NCBI GenBank assembly: GCA_023431205.1
Contig: JAEYXQ010000054.1
Location: 1 to 5,316 of the forward strand
Length of the DNA stretch: 5,316 nt
Direction: 5' to 3'
DNA from: Pseudomonadota bacterium
GTDB lineage: Bacteria; Pseudomonadota; Alphaproteobacteria; Rhizobiales; Devosiaceae
The notes below the pieces were generated by a model. The model worked only from the letters and a program-made list of their open reading frames with translations, was not told the origin of the DNA and ran no database searches. Position numbers and translations under genes: made by a program. Below, piece by piece: positions 1 through 4,726 of this stretch; the stretch's first letter is position 1, and each line of letters opens with the position of its first letter.

Positions 1-788
1 TCGAGCTCGTCGACCTTCTTGAGCAGCGCCGGGTTGAAGGCGAGTTCCGGAACGGAATCCTGGGCCTTCTCCTTGGTGGGCTCTTCGAAGTTCACGAACA
101 CCGACAGCTGGTCCTGCAGGATGCGAGCGGCATAGGCCACGGCATCCTCGGGGCTGACGGCACCGTTGGTCTCGACCTGCAGGGTCAGCTTGTCCTTGTC
201 GAGCGATTCACCGGCGCGGGTGGCGTCGACCTTGTAGCTGACACGGCGAACGGGCGAGAACAGCGAGTCGACGGGGATGTAGCCGATCGGCGCATCCTCG
301 GGACGGTTCTTCTCGGCCGGGACATAGCCCTTGCCGGTATCGACGGTGAACTCGATGTTGATCTCGGCGCCATCGTCGAGATGGCAGATCACGAGCTCGG
401 GGTTCAGCACTTCGATGTCGCCGGTGACCTTGATGTCGCCGGCAGTGACAGCGCCCGGACCCTGCTTGGAGAGAGCAAGACGCTTCGGACCCTCGCCGCC
501 CATCTTGAGCGCGATTTCCTTGACGTTGAGCACGAGGTCGGTGATGTCCTCGCGCACGCCCGGAAGCGAGGAGAACTCGTGCAGGATGCCTTCGATCTGG
601 ATAGCGGTAACCGCCGCGCCCTGGAGCGACGACAGCAGCACACGACGCAGGGCGTTCCCGAGGGTAAGCCCGTAACCGCGCTCAAGCGGCTCGGCAACCA
701 CCGACGCCACGCGCGCGTTATCGCTGTCCGAAACAATCTCCAGCTTGGTCGGCTTGATCAGTTCTTGCCAGTTCCTCTGGATCGTCAC
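1..788 (-). CDS. rpoA: DNA-directed RNA polymerase subunit alpha, N-terminal 262 residues
   Basis: The first 262 codons are present; the remaining roughly 90 are cut off at the left edge. The alpha subunit dimerises to start RNA polymerase assembly on beta and beta', and its C-terminal domain contacts UP elements and activators. The N-terminal domain (about 1-235) is complete: NWQELIKPTKLEI at 6-18, the dimerisation and beta-contact helix ERGYGLTLGNALRRVLLSSL at 36-55 (Arg48-Arg49 region), GAAVTAIQIEGILHEFSSLPGVREDI at 57-82, KGYVPAEKNR at 153-162 and PIGYIPVDSLFSPVRRVSY at 167-185. The linker (about 236-250) and the first residues of the C-terminal domain (FNPALLKKVDEL, 251-262) follow. The start is GTG (786-788), with AAAGGA 8 bases upstream. 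An in-frame TAA two codons upstream (792-794) rules out any earlier start. rplQ would be expected next, outside the window. Confidence 0.97.
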   Translation of the reverse strand, partial: MTIQRNWQELIKPTKLEIVSDSDNARVASVVAEPLERGYGLTLGNALRRVLLSSLQGAAVTAIQIEGILHEFSSLPGVREDITDLVLNVKEIALKMGGEGPKRLALSKQGPGAVTAGDIKVTGDIEVLNPELVICHLDDGAEINIEFTVDTGKGYVPAEKNRPEDAPIGYIPVDSLFSPVRRVSYKVDATRAGESLDKDKLTLQVETNGAVSPEDAVAYAARILQDQLSVFVNFEEPTKEKAQDSVPELAFNPALLKKVDEL

Positions 789-809
789 GGTTATTGTCCT
801 TTCAAAATC

Positions 810-829
810 GCGGCTCCAGTCAGAGCCGC
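810..829 (-). promoter_or_regulatory. 7-bp hairpin immediately upstream of the rpoA ribosome binding site
   Basis: GCGGCTC (823-829) and GAGCCGC (810-816) on the minus strand form a perfect stem with a six-base loop (817-822). It is followed by GATTTT and then AAAGGA (797-802), the rpoA Shine-Dalgarno sequence, 7 bases after the stem. It resembles a very weak terminator, but the T-run is only four bases and it stands ahead of an essential gene. Partial attenuation, or a fold that sets access to the ribosome binding site, is more plausible. Confidence 0.42.
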
Positions 830-855
830 ACCCGCCGCAAAACGCAAAAGAGGAC

Positions 856-868
856 TCCCGGCAGCTAC
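856..868 (-). repeat. 13-base direct repeat, copy in the rpoA leader
   Basis: Identical to the minus-strand 13-mer GTAGCTGCCGGGA at 1333-1345. Here it overlaps a small hairpin, CCGGC (869-873) pairing with GCCGG (858-862), which exposes GTAGCT (863-868) as a six-base loop. It lies 67 bases before the rpoA start. Both copies are in non-coding leaders of neighbouring alpha-operon genes. Confidence 0.5.
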
Positions 869-896
869 GCCGGAAGCCCGTAATTCCGTCCGCTGT

Positions 897-1289
897 TTAG
901 ACGCGGCGCCGCTTGCGCGGGCGGCAGCCATTGTGCGGGATGGACGTGACGTCGCGGATCGACGTGACGTTGAAGCCGGCAGCCTGGAGGGCGCGCAGCG
1001 CCGATTCACGACCCGAACCGGGGCCGCGAACTTCGACCTCGAGGGTCTTCATGCCGTGTTCCTGCGCCTTCTTGGCAGCATCTTCCGCGGCAACCTGGGC
1101 AGCGTACGGGGTCGACTTGCGCGAGCCCTTGAAGCCCATCACGCCAGACGAGGACCACGAAATCGTGTTGCCCTGCATGTCGGCGATGGTGATCATGGTG
1201 TTGTTGAAGGAGGCGTTGACGTGGGCAACACCGGAGGTGATGTTCTTGCGCTCCTTGCGACGGACGCGCGCGACTTCAGCTTTTGCCAT
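897..1289 (-). CDS. rpsK: 30S ribosomal protein S11 (uS11)
   Basis: This encodes 130 residues of uS11, on the platform of the 30S subunit near the mRNA exit and the Shine-Dalgarno helix. The basic start (1-15, with RVRRKERKN at 8-16) leads to SGVAHVNASFNNTMITI (19-35), GFKGSRKSTPYAAQ (52-65), the family signature LEVEVRGPGSGRESALRAL (84-102) and the terminus IPHNGCRPRKRRRV (117-130). Asn120-Gly121 corresponds to the Asn-Gly site that becomes isoaspartate in Escherichia coli S11. Length is normal (about 129). The ATG start has AGAGGA 5 bases upstream; stop is TAA. It follows rpsM after 128 bases. rpoA comes next with no rpsD between, as is usual in alphaproteobacteria. Confidence 0.98.
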   Translation of the reverse strand: MAKAEVARVRRKERKNITSGVAHVNASFNNTMITIADMQGNTISWSSSGVMGFKGSRKSTPYAAQVAAEDAAKKAQEHGMKTLEVEVRGPGSGRESALRALQAAGFNVTSIRDVTSIPHNGCRPRKRRRV

Positions 1290-1313
1290 TTAGGTCCTCT
1301 GGTCGATATCAAC

Positions 1314-1342
1314 GCTGCCGTAAGCCATCTGGTCCCGGCAGC
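1314..1342 (-). repeat. 7-bp inverted repeat in the rpsK leader
   Basis: GCTGCCG (1336-1342) and CGGCAGC (1314-1320) on the minus strand form a perfect 7-bp stem with a 15-base loop. The stem ends 13 bases before the AGAGGA site (1295-1300) that serves rpsK. Its 5' arm overlaps the 13-base repeat shared with the rpoA leader. The complementarity is direct; the function is unknown. Confidence 0.4.
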
Positions 1343-1345
1343 TAC
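1333..1345 (-). repeat. 13-base direct repeat, copy in the rpsK leader
   Basis: On the minus strand this reads GTAGCTGCCGGGA. An identical 13-mer lies in the leader of the next gene, rpoA, at 856-868. This copy ends 43 bases before the rpsK start codon. A four-base CCCG/CGGG pairing (1350-1353 with 1334-1337) could place GTAGCT in a loop, alternative to the 7-bp repeat at 1314-1342. Confidence 0.5.
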
Positions 1346-1391
1346 ATCGCGGGCGGACTGGAGCACCCTGCCCCGCCGCCCGATCAAATAG

Positions 1392-1412
1392 GGCTCGCCG
1401 CAAGGGCGAGCC
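1392..1412 (-). terminator. Perfect 8-bp hairpin after rpsM; weak terminator or attenuator
   Basis: On the minus strand GGCTCGCC (1405-1412) pairs perfectly with GGCGAGCC (1392-1399) across a five-base loop (1400-1404). The stem begins 5 bases after the rpsM TAA stop. The sequence that follows, CCTATTTGATC, has only a three-T run, so strong intrinsic termination is doubtful. A leaky attenuator or a 3' stabilising hairpin between rpsM and rpsK is more likely, because rpsK has no obvious promoter of its own. Confidence 0.5.
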
Positions 1413-1417
1413 GGCTC

Positions 1418-1786
1418 TTACTTCTTCTTGCCGGCGATCGGCTTGGCCGGACCCTTGCGGGTGCGGGCATTGGTGTGGGTGCGCTGACCGCGGACCGGCA
1501 GGCCACGACGGTGGCGCAGGCCACGGTAGTTGCCGAGATCCATCAGCCGCTTGATGTTCATCGCCACGTTGCGGCGAAGATCACCCTCCACGACGTAGTC
1601 GCGGTCGATGGCTTCACGGATCTGGATGACTTCGGCGTCGGTCAGTTCGTTGACGCGGCGCTCGGCGGGGATGCCCACCTTTTCAGTGATATCCTTGGCG
1701 AACTTTTCGCCAATCCCGTGGATATACTGCAGCGCGATGATCACGCGCTTGTTCGTCGGGATATTGACGCCAGCAATACGTGCCAC
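1418..1786 (-). CDS. rpsM: 30S ribosomal protein S13 (uS13)
   Basis: This encodes 122 residues of uS13, a protein of the 30S head that contacts the P-site tRNA and forms intersubunit bridges to the large subunit. The N-terminal motif MARIAGVNIPTNKRV (1-15) leads into the helix-two-turn-helix domain, with LQYIHGIG at 19-26. Next comes ELTDAEVIQIREAIDRDYVVEGDLRR (47-72). The C-terminal tail RHRRGLPVRGQRTHTNARTRKG (91-112) is the hallmark that reaches toward tRNA, and it ends Ala-Gly-Lys-Lys-Lys. Length is typical (about 118-126). The start is GTG (1784-1786), with AAGGAG at 7 bases. The ATG 16 bases upstream is out of frame, so GTG is the start. It is the first gene of the alpha operon section and is followed at once by a hairpin. 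Confidence 0.98.
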   Translation of the reverse strand: MARIAGVNIPTNKRVIIALQYIHGIGEKFAKDITEKVGIPAERRVNELTDAEVIQIREAIDRDYVVEGDLRRNVAMNIKRLMDLGNYRGLRHRRGLPVRGQRTHTNARTRKGPAKPIAGKKK

Positions 1787-1805
1787 GTCTGCTCTCCTTC
1801 ATTCA

Positions 1806-1826
1806 CACGAGCCGTCACGGCTGGTG
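1806..1826 (-). promoter_or_regulatory. Hairpin just upstream of the rpsM ribosome binding site
   Basis: In the minus-strand RNA, a 5-bp stem (AGCCG/CGGCT, 1818-1822 with 1810-1814) closes a three-base loop. It is extended by three more pairs beyond a single C/C mismatch. It ends 6 bases before the rpsM Shine-Dalgarno sequence AAGGAG (1794-1799). Leaders of ribosomal protein operons often carry folds bound by one of their own products, and in Escherichia coli the alpha operon is controlled by S4 through a pseudoknot ahead of rpsM. The fold seen here is too small to equate with that element, and rpsD is not in this operon. A regulatory role is speculative. Confidence 0.35.
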
Positions 1827-1913
1827 CCTTCAAACAACAAGGGACCGGATTTCGACCCCCAACTTCCTCGGAGAACCGAATCCAGCCCATTCATTCCATG
1901 AGACTGACGCGGT

Positions 1914-1942
1914 TCTTTAGTGGCTGGACTGGGCAGAGTCAA
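1914..1942 (-). promoter_or_regulatory. Candidate sigma70-type promoter for the alpha operon
   Basis: On the minus strand, TTGACT (1937-1942) matches five of six bases of the -35 consensus. After exactly 17 bases comes TAAAGA (1914-1919), a weaker -10 that keeps the key T, A and A positions. A second TTGACT lies 12 bases further upstream (1949-1954), but no good -10 lies at the right distance from it. Transcription would start near 1907, giving a leader of about 120 bases before rpsM. The position, in the longest non-coding gap of the window between adk and rpsM, is where a separate alpha-operon promoter would be expected. No start site is measured, and the -10 is mediocre. Confidence 0.5.
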
Positions 1943-1962
1943 CCGCCAAGTCAAGCCCAATT

Positions 1963-2526
1963 CTAGCCGGCAATGGCCGCCTTGATGGCAGTCGTCACCT
2001 GTTCCACCGGCTCCATGCCGTCAACGGTCTTCACCAGTCCCTGGCGGGAATAGTACGCGACGAGCGGAGCAGTGCTGCTTTCGTAAACTTCAAGGCGCTT
2101 GCGGATTACTTCCGGATTGTCATCCGCACGGTTGCTGTCGCGCGAACGCTGGATGACCCGGCGGACCAGTTCCTCGGCGTCTGCCTTGAGCTCGATCACC
2201 GCGTCAAGGCGAATGCCCTTGTCGGCAAGCATGCCGTCGAGGGCCTCGGCCTGCGCAATGGTGCGCGGAAAGCCGTCGAGGATGAAGCCGGGACGGCAAT
2301 CCTCGGCGTCGAGGCGCTCGGAGACGATGCCGTTGACAACAGCGTCGGAGACCAGGTCGCCGCGATCCATGATCGCCTTGGCCTCGAGACCAAGCGGGGT
2401 GCCTGCCGCAATTGCGGCACGCAGGATGTCACCCGTCGACAGCTGCGGGATACCGAAGTCGTCGACCAGAATCTTGGCCTGGGTACCCTTCCCCGCCCCC
2501 GGGGGTCCGAGCAGAATCAACCTCAT
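1963..2526 (-). CDS. adk: Adenylate kinase, short-LID form
   Basis: This encodes 187 residues of cytosolic adenylate kinase, which catalyses ATP + AMP = 2 ADP and sets the adenylate energy charge. The P-loop GPPGAGKGTQ is at 7-16. The AMP-binding part has LSTGDILRA at 29-37 (Thr31, Arg36) and the conserved FILDGFPRT at 81-89 (Arg88). Arg123, Arg127 and Arg133-Ala-Asp-Asp-Asn lie near the lid, followed by IRKRLEVY at 141-148. The lid between the core strands is short (about 127-137) and lacks both the long insert and the four-Cys zinc site of the 210-220 residue enzymes; the only cysteine visible in the protein is Cys77. Start: ATG overlapping the secY stop, with GGAGGAGG 9 bases upstream. Stop is TAG. 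It sits at the end of the spc transcript, with no clear terminator behind it. Confidence 0.98.
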   Translation of the reverse strand: MRLILLGPPGAGKGTQAKILVDDFGIPQLSTGDILRAAIAAGTPLGLEAKAIMDRGDLVSDAVVNGIVSERLDAEDCRPGFILDGFPRTIAQAEALDGMLADKGIRLDAVIELKADAEELVRRVIQRSRDSNRADDNPEVIRKRLEVYESSTAPLVAYYSRQGLVKTVDGMEPVEQVTTAIKAAIAG

Positions 2527-3863
2527 CGACGCTTGCCTCCTCCAAGACGGGACTTCTTGACCAGCCCTTCGTACTGCTGGGCGATCAGGTGGCTCTGGAT
2601 CTGGCTGATGGTGTCAAGCGTCACCGTCACCATGATCAGCAGCGAGGTACCACCGATGAACTGGCTCACCGCCAGCTGGCTGAACATCACTTCCGGGATC
2701 AGGGCCACTACCGTGAGGTAAATCGCACCGATAACGGTGATGCGGGTCAGCACGTAGTCGATGTGCTGCGCCGTCCGCTCGCCAGGCCGAATGCCGGGAA
2801 TGAAGCCGCCGGAGCGCTTCAGGTTGTCGGCCGTCTCGGTCGGGTTGAAGACGATGGCGGTGTAGAAGAAGGCGAAGAAGATGATCAGCGCCGCGAAGAC
2901 GATCAGATAGAGCGGCTGTCCGCGACCGAGCAATGCCGTCGTCACCTGCAGCCACTGCGGGGCGTTGCCCTGGGCGGCGAAGGAGGCGATGGTTGCCGGC
3001 AGCAGCAGCAGCGACGAACCGAAGATCACCGGGATCACGCCCGAGGTGTTCAGCTTGAGCGGCAGGTGCGAGGTATCGCCCTGGAACATCTTGTTGCCGA
3101 CCTGGCGCTTCGGATACTGGATCAGCAGCCGGCGCTGGGCACGTTCGAAGAACACGATGATCCCGATCACCACCAGGGCGATCACCGGCATGGCGACCGC
3201 GGCGATGCCCGGAATGGCGCCAGTACGGCTCAGCTCGAAGGTCTGCACGATGGTCGCCGGCAGGTTGGCGACGATACCGGCGAAGATGATCAGCGAGATG
3301 CCGTTGCCGACACCGCGGGCAGTTATCTGCTCGCCCAGCCACATCAGGATCATGGTGCCGCCAACCAGCGTCACCACGGTGGAGATGCGGAAGAACCAGC
3401 CCGGGTTCAGAACGACACCCTGCGACGCTTCAAGGCCGACAGCGATGCCGTAGGCCTGCACGGCACAGAACACCACCGTGAGGTAGCGGGTGTACTGGTT
3501 GATCTTGCGACGGCCGGCCTCGCCACCTTCCTTGCGCAGCGCTTCGAGGCGCGGCGAGGCGGTGGAGATTACCTGGATCACGATCGAGGCCGTGATGTAG
3601 GGAATAAGGTTCAGCGCAAAGATAGCCATGCGCTCGACGGCGCCACCAGCGAACATGTTGAACATGCCGATGATGCCCTGCTGCGACTGTTCGAAAGTCG
3701 CGCGGAAGGCGTCAGGGTCGATGCCGGGAACCGGAATGAACGTGCCAAGGCGATAGACGAGCAGCGCGCCCAGCGTGAACAGAAGGCGCTGCTGGAGCAC
3801 CTTCGCCTTGGAAAAGGTGGAGAAGTTTAGATTGCGGGCCAGCTGTTCGGCTGCGGACGCCAT
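2523..3863 (-). CDS. secY: Protein translocase channel subunit SecY
   Basis: This encodes 446 residues of the central channel of the inner-membrane Sec translocon. With SecE, SecG and the SecA motor (or the ribosome), SecY moves unfolded proteins across or into the membrane. Ten hydrophobic segments are visible: about 25-45, 66-97 (plug then TM2), 125-145, 157-177, 185-205, 218-240, 275-292, 317-337, 372-392 and 400-417. Family landmarks are RLGTFIPVPGID (38-49) after TM1, the plug/TM2 region MFNMFAGGAVERMAIFALNL (67-86), LNTSGVIPVIFGSSLL (271-286) and the C5 loop GGFIPGIRPGERTAQHIDY (352-370), whose Arg359 corresponds to the SecA-contacting Arg of Escherichia coli. The tail is basic (436-446). 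The ATG start has AGGGAG 6 bases upstream. Its TGA stop overlaps the adk start as ATGA. No rpmJ follows, unlike in enterobacteria. Confidence 0.99.
   Translation of the reverse strand: MASAAEQLARNLNFSTFSKAKVLQQRLLFTLGALLVYRLGTFIPVPGIDPDAFRATFEQSQQGIIGMFNMFAGGAVERMAIFALNLIPYITASIVIQVISTASPRLEALRKEGGEAGRRKINQYTRYLTVVFCAVQAYGIAVGLEASQGVVLNPGWFFRISTVVTLVGGTMILMWLGEQITARGVGNGISLIIFAGIVANLPATIVQTFELSRTGAIPGIAAVAMPVIALVVIGIIVFFERAQRRLLIQYPKRQVGNKMFQGDTSHLPLKLNTSGVIPVIFGSSLLLLPATIASFAAQGNAPQWLQVTTALLGRGQPLYLIVFAALIIFFAFFYTAIVFNPTETADNLKRSGGFIPGIRPGERTAQHIDYVLTRITVIGAIYLTVVALIPEVMFSQLAVSQFIGGTSLLIMVTVTLDTISQIQSHLIAQQYEGLVKKSRLGGGKRR
2536..2543 (-). promoter_or_regulatory. Strong adk ribosome binding site inside the 3' end of secY
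   Basis: GGAGGAGG on the minus strand lies within the last codons of secY (the Gly-Gly-Gly codons of its basic tail), 9 bases before the adk ATG. Together with the ATGA overlap of stop and start (2523-2526), this supports translational coupling of adk to secY and fixes the adk start. Confidence 0.75.
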
Positions 3864-3885
3864 TATTCGCTCCCTGTGGCTACTA

Positions 3886-3932
3886 GGCCAGGTTGCGCCT
3901 GACGCGCGTCTTGGGGCCGGCCAGACCTGGCC
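3886..3932 (-). promoter_or_regulatory. Two competing inverted repeats in the secY leader
   Basis: In transcript order there are three segments: A (3925-3932, GGCCAGGT), B (3919-3924, CTGGCC) and C (3886-3893, ACCTGGCC). A can pair with B as a tight 6-bp hairpin with a two-base loop (or 5 bp with a four-base loop). A can also pair with C as a perfect 8-bp stem across 31 bases. The two pairings exclude each other. The palindrome GACGCGCGTC (3901-3910) sits inside the larger loop. Segment C ends about 10 bases before the secY Shine-Dalgarno sequence AGGGAG (3870-3875), so the choice of fold could affect loading on secY. The sequence complementarity is direct; any regulatory role is inference, and GC-rich spacers produce such repeats fairly easily. 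Confidence 0.35.
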
Positions 3933-3965
3933 CTGCCCCTCGCCCGCGCGTCAAAACAGAACCGA

Positions 3966-3993
3966 TGGCACCCGGCCGGATGGTCGGGCACCA
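3966..3993 (-). terminator. Imperfect hairpin after rplO; weak terminator or attenuator
   Basis: In the minus-strand RNA, 3982-3993 can pair with 3966-3977 to form a 12-position stem with a four-base loop (3978-3981). There are nine Watson-Crick pairs, two G-U pairs and one C/A mismatch. The two G-U pairs form only in the minus-strand transcript; the plus strand would have A/C mismatches there, which favours a role in this mRNA. A loose U-rich stretch (about 3950-3961, reading TTCTGTTTTG) begins a few bases downstream. The stem starts 10 bases after the rplO stop. The U-run is broken and offset, so full termination is unlikely. Partial attenuation, or protection of the upstream ribosomal mRNA from decay, fits better. 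Hand-folded only. Confidence 0.45.
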
Positions 3994-4003
3994 GGGCCGA
4001 GGA

Positions 4004-4504
4004 TTACTCGGCGCGCGCAGGCTTCTTCCACGGCGCCTTGGCCGGGATGATATCGAGCTTGCCACCGGCAGCTTCAATAGCCTCGGTCGCACCCTTGGTC
4101 GCATAGTCGACCTTGAAAGTGACCTTCTTGGCAGTGAAGCCGCTCGAGCCGATCAGGCGGACGCCGTCGCGGGCACGACGCACGACACCGGCAGCGATCA
4201 GCGCCTCGGCGTCGATCACGCCCTTGGCGTCGAGCTTGCCCGAGTCGATGTAGGCCTGGATGCGGTCGATACGGACTTCATTGAAGTCCTTCGGGTTCGG
4301 CACATTGAAGCCACGCTTCGGCATGCGCATGTGGAGCGGCATCTGGCCGCCCTCGAAGCCGTTGATGGCAACGCCGGAGCGAGCCGTCTGGCCCTTGCCG
4401 CCGCGACCACCGGTCTTGCCGACGCCCGAGCCGATACCACGGCCGATACGGACGCGGGTCTTGTTGGCACCGGGATTGTCGCGAAGTTCGTTCAAACGGG
4501 TCAT
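4004..4504 (-). CDS. rplO: 50S ribosomal protein L15 (uL15)
   Basis: This encodes 166 residues of uL15, a late-assembling large-subunit protein. The Gly/Arg/Lys-rich N-terminal extension threads into 23S rRNA and is obvious here: MTRLNELRDNPGANK at 1-15, then the GRGIGSGVGKTGGRGGKGQ segment at 21-39. Next come FEGGQMPLHMRMPKRGF at 50-66 and the globular C-terminal domain (about 75-155), which contains VKGSGF-like RLIGSSGFTAKKVTFKVD (116-133) and the EAIEAAGGKL motif (141-150) that closes the family fold. The family is usually about 145-160 residues; the extra length here is a Lys/Pro/Ala tail (155-166). The ATG start is set by the AAGGAAGG site 7 bases upstream. A structured 140-base gap follows before secY, longer than any other gap in this operon section. 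Confidence 0.98.
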   Translation of the reverse strand: MTRLNELRDNPGANKTRVRIGRGIGSGVGKTGGRGGKGQTARSGVAINGFEGGQMPLHMRMPKRGFNVPNPKDFNEVRIDRIQAYIDSGKLDAKGVIDAEALIAAGVVRRARDGVRLIGSSGFTAKKVTFKVDYATKGATEAIEAAGGKLDIIPAKAPWKKPARAE

Positions 4505-4511
4505 TTGAGGA

Positions 4512-4520
4512 CCTTCCTTA
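4512..4520 (-). promoter_or_regulatory. rplO ribosome binding site overlapping the rpmD stop codon
   Basis: On the minus strand the sequence reads TAAGGAAGG: the rpmD stop TAA (4518-4520) runs directly into the purine-rich AAGGAAGG (4512-4519), 7 bases before the rplO ATG. A ribosome ending rpmD therefore sits on the rplO initiation region. This favours translational reinitiation and equal output of uL30 and uL15. The overlap is seen directly; the coupling is inferred. Confidence 0.8.
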
Positions 4521-4706
4521 CTCGCCGACGACGCGGACGAGGTGCGGGATCTTGTTGATCATGCCGCGAACTTCGGGCGTATCAACCAGCTCGCGCTGCT
4601 TGTTCATCTTGTTGAGCCCGAGCCCGATCAGGGTCGCGCGCTGGCTCTTCTCGCGGCGGATCGGGGAGCCGACCTGCACAACGGTAATGGTCTTGGCGTC
4701 TGCCAT
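4518..4706 (-). CDS. rpmD: 50S ribosomal protein L30 (uL30)
   Basis: This encodes 62 residues of uL30, a small single-domain protein of the large subunit. The length is normal for the bacterial short form (about 58-64 residues). The N-terminal strand ITVVQVGSPIRR (7-18) is followed by the helix region RATLIGLGLNKMNKQREL (23-40), with the characteristic Gly-Leu-x-Lys-x-x-x-x-Arg pattern. It ends with VRGMINKIPHLVRVVGE (46-62). The ATG start has GGAG (4714-4717) 7 bases upstream. The gene lies between rpsE and rplO, its usual place in the spc operon. Its TAA stop is embedded in the Shine-Dalgarno sequence of rplO, so termination here and initiation of rplO are probably coupled. Confidence 0.97.
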   Translation of the reverse strand: MADAKTITVVQVGSPIRREKSQRATLIGLGLNKMNKQRELVDTPEVRGMINKIPHLVRVVGE

Positions 4707-4726
4707 CGTTCTTCTCCGTCTCCGGA

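Noticed and set aside
381..1391. A 336-codon open frame on the plus strand across rpoA, rpsK and both adjoining gaps
   Set aside because: It is antisense to two clear housekeeping genes, runs through their spacers and shows no family motif or coherent composition. Best explained as a GC-rich shadow frame.
1872..1916. Inverted repeat AGAACCG/CGGTTCT with a 31-base loop near the candidate promoter
   Set aside because: One arm overlaps the -10 hexamer, so it would not be wholly in the transcript, and the loop is long. It could be an operator, but seven bases with no known regulator match is too little to call.
1283..1966. A 227-codon plus-strand open frame covering rpsM and the gap to adk
   Set aside because: It is antisense to rpsM for most of its length and shows no recognisable domain. 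The remaining part lies over the candidate promoter region, and nothing suggests it is translated.
2412..3830. A 472-codon open frame on the plus strand, antisense to secY
   Set aside because: It mirrors secY almost exactly, has a His/Asp/Gln/Arg-rich low-plausibility composition, no recognisable motif and no good ribosome binding site. In GC-rich genomes the codon bias of the true gene removes stops from an antisense frame.
3893..4558. A 221-codon plus-strand open frame opposite rplO
   Set aside because: Its Ala/Thr/Asp/Gly-rich translation is the usual antisense image of a Lys/Arg/Gly-rich ribosomal protein gene, and rplO on the other strand is certain.
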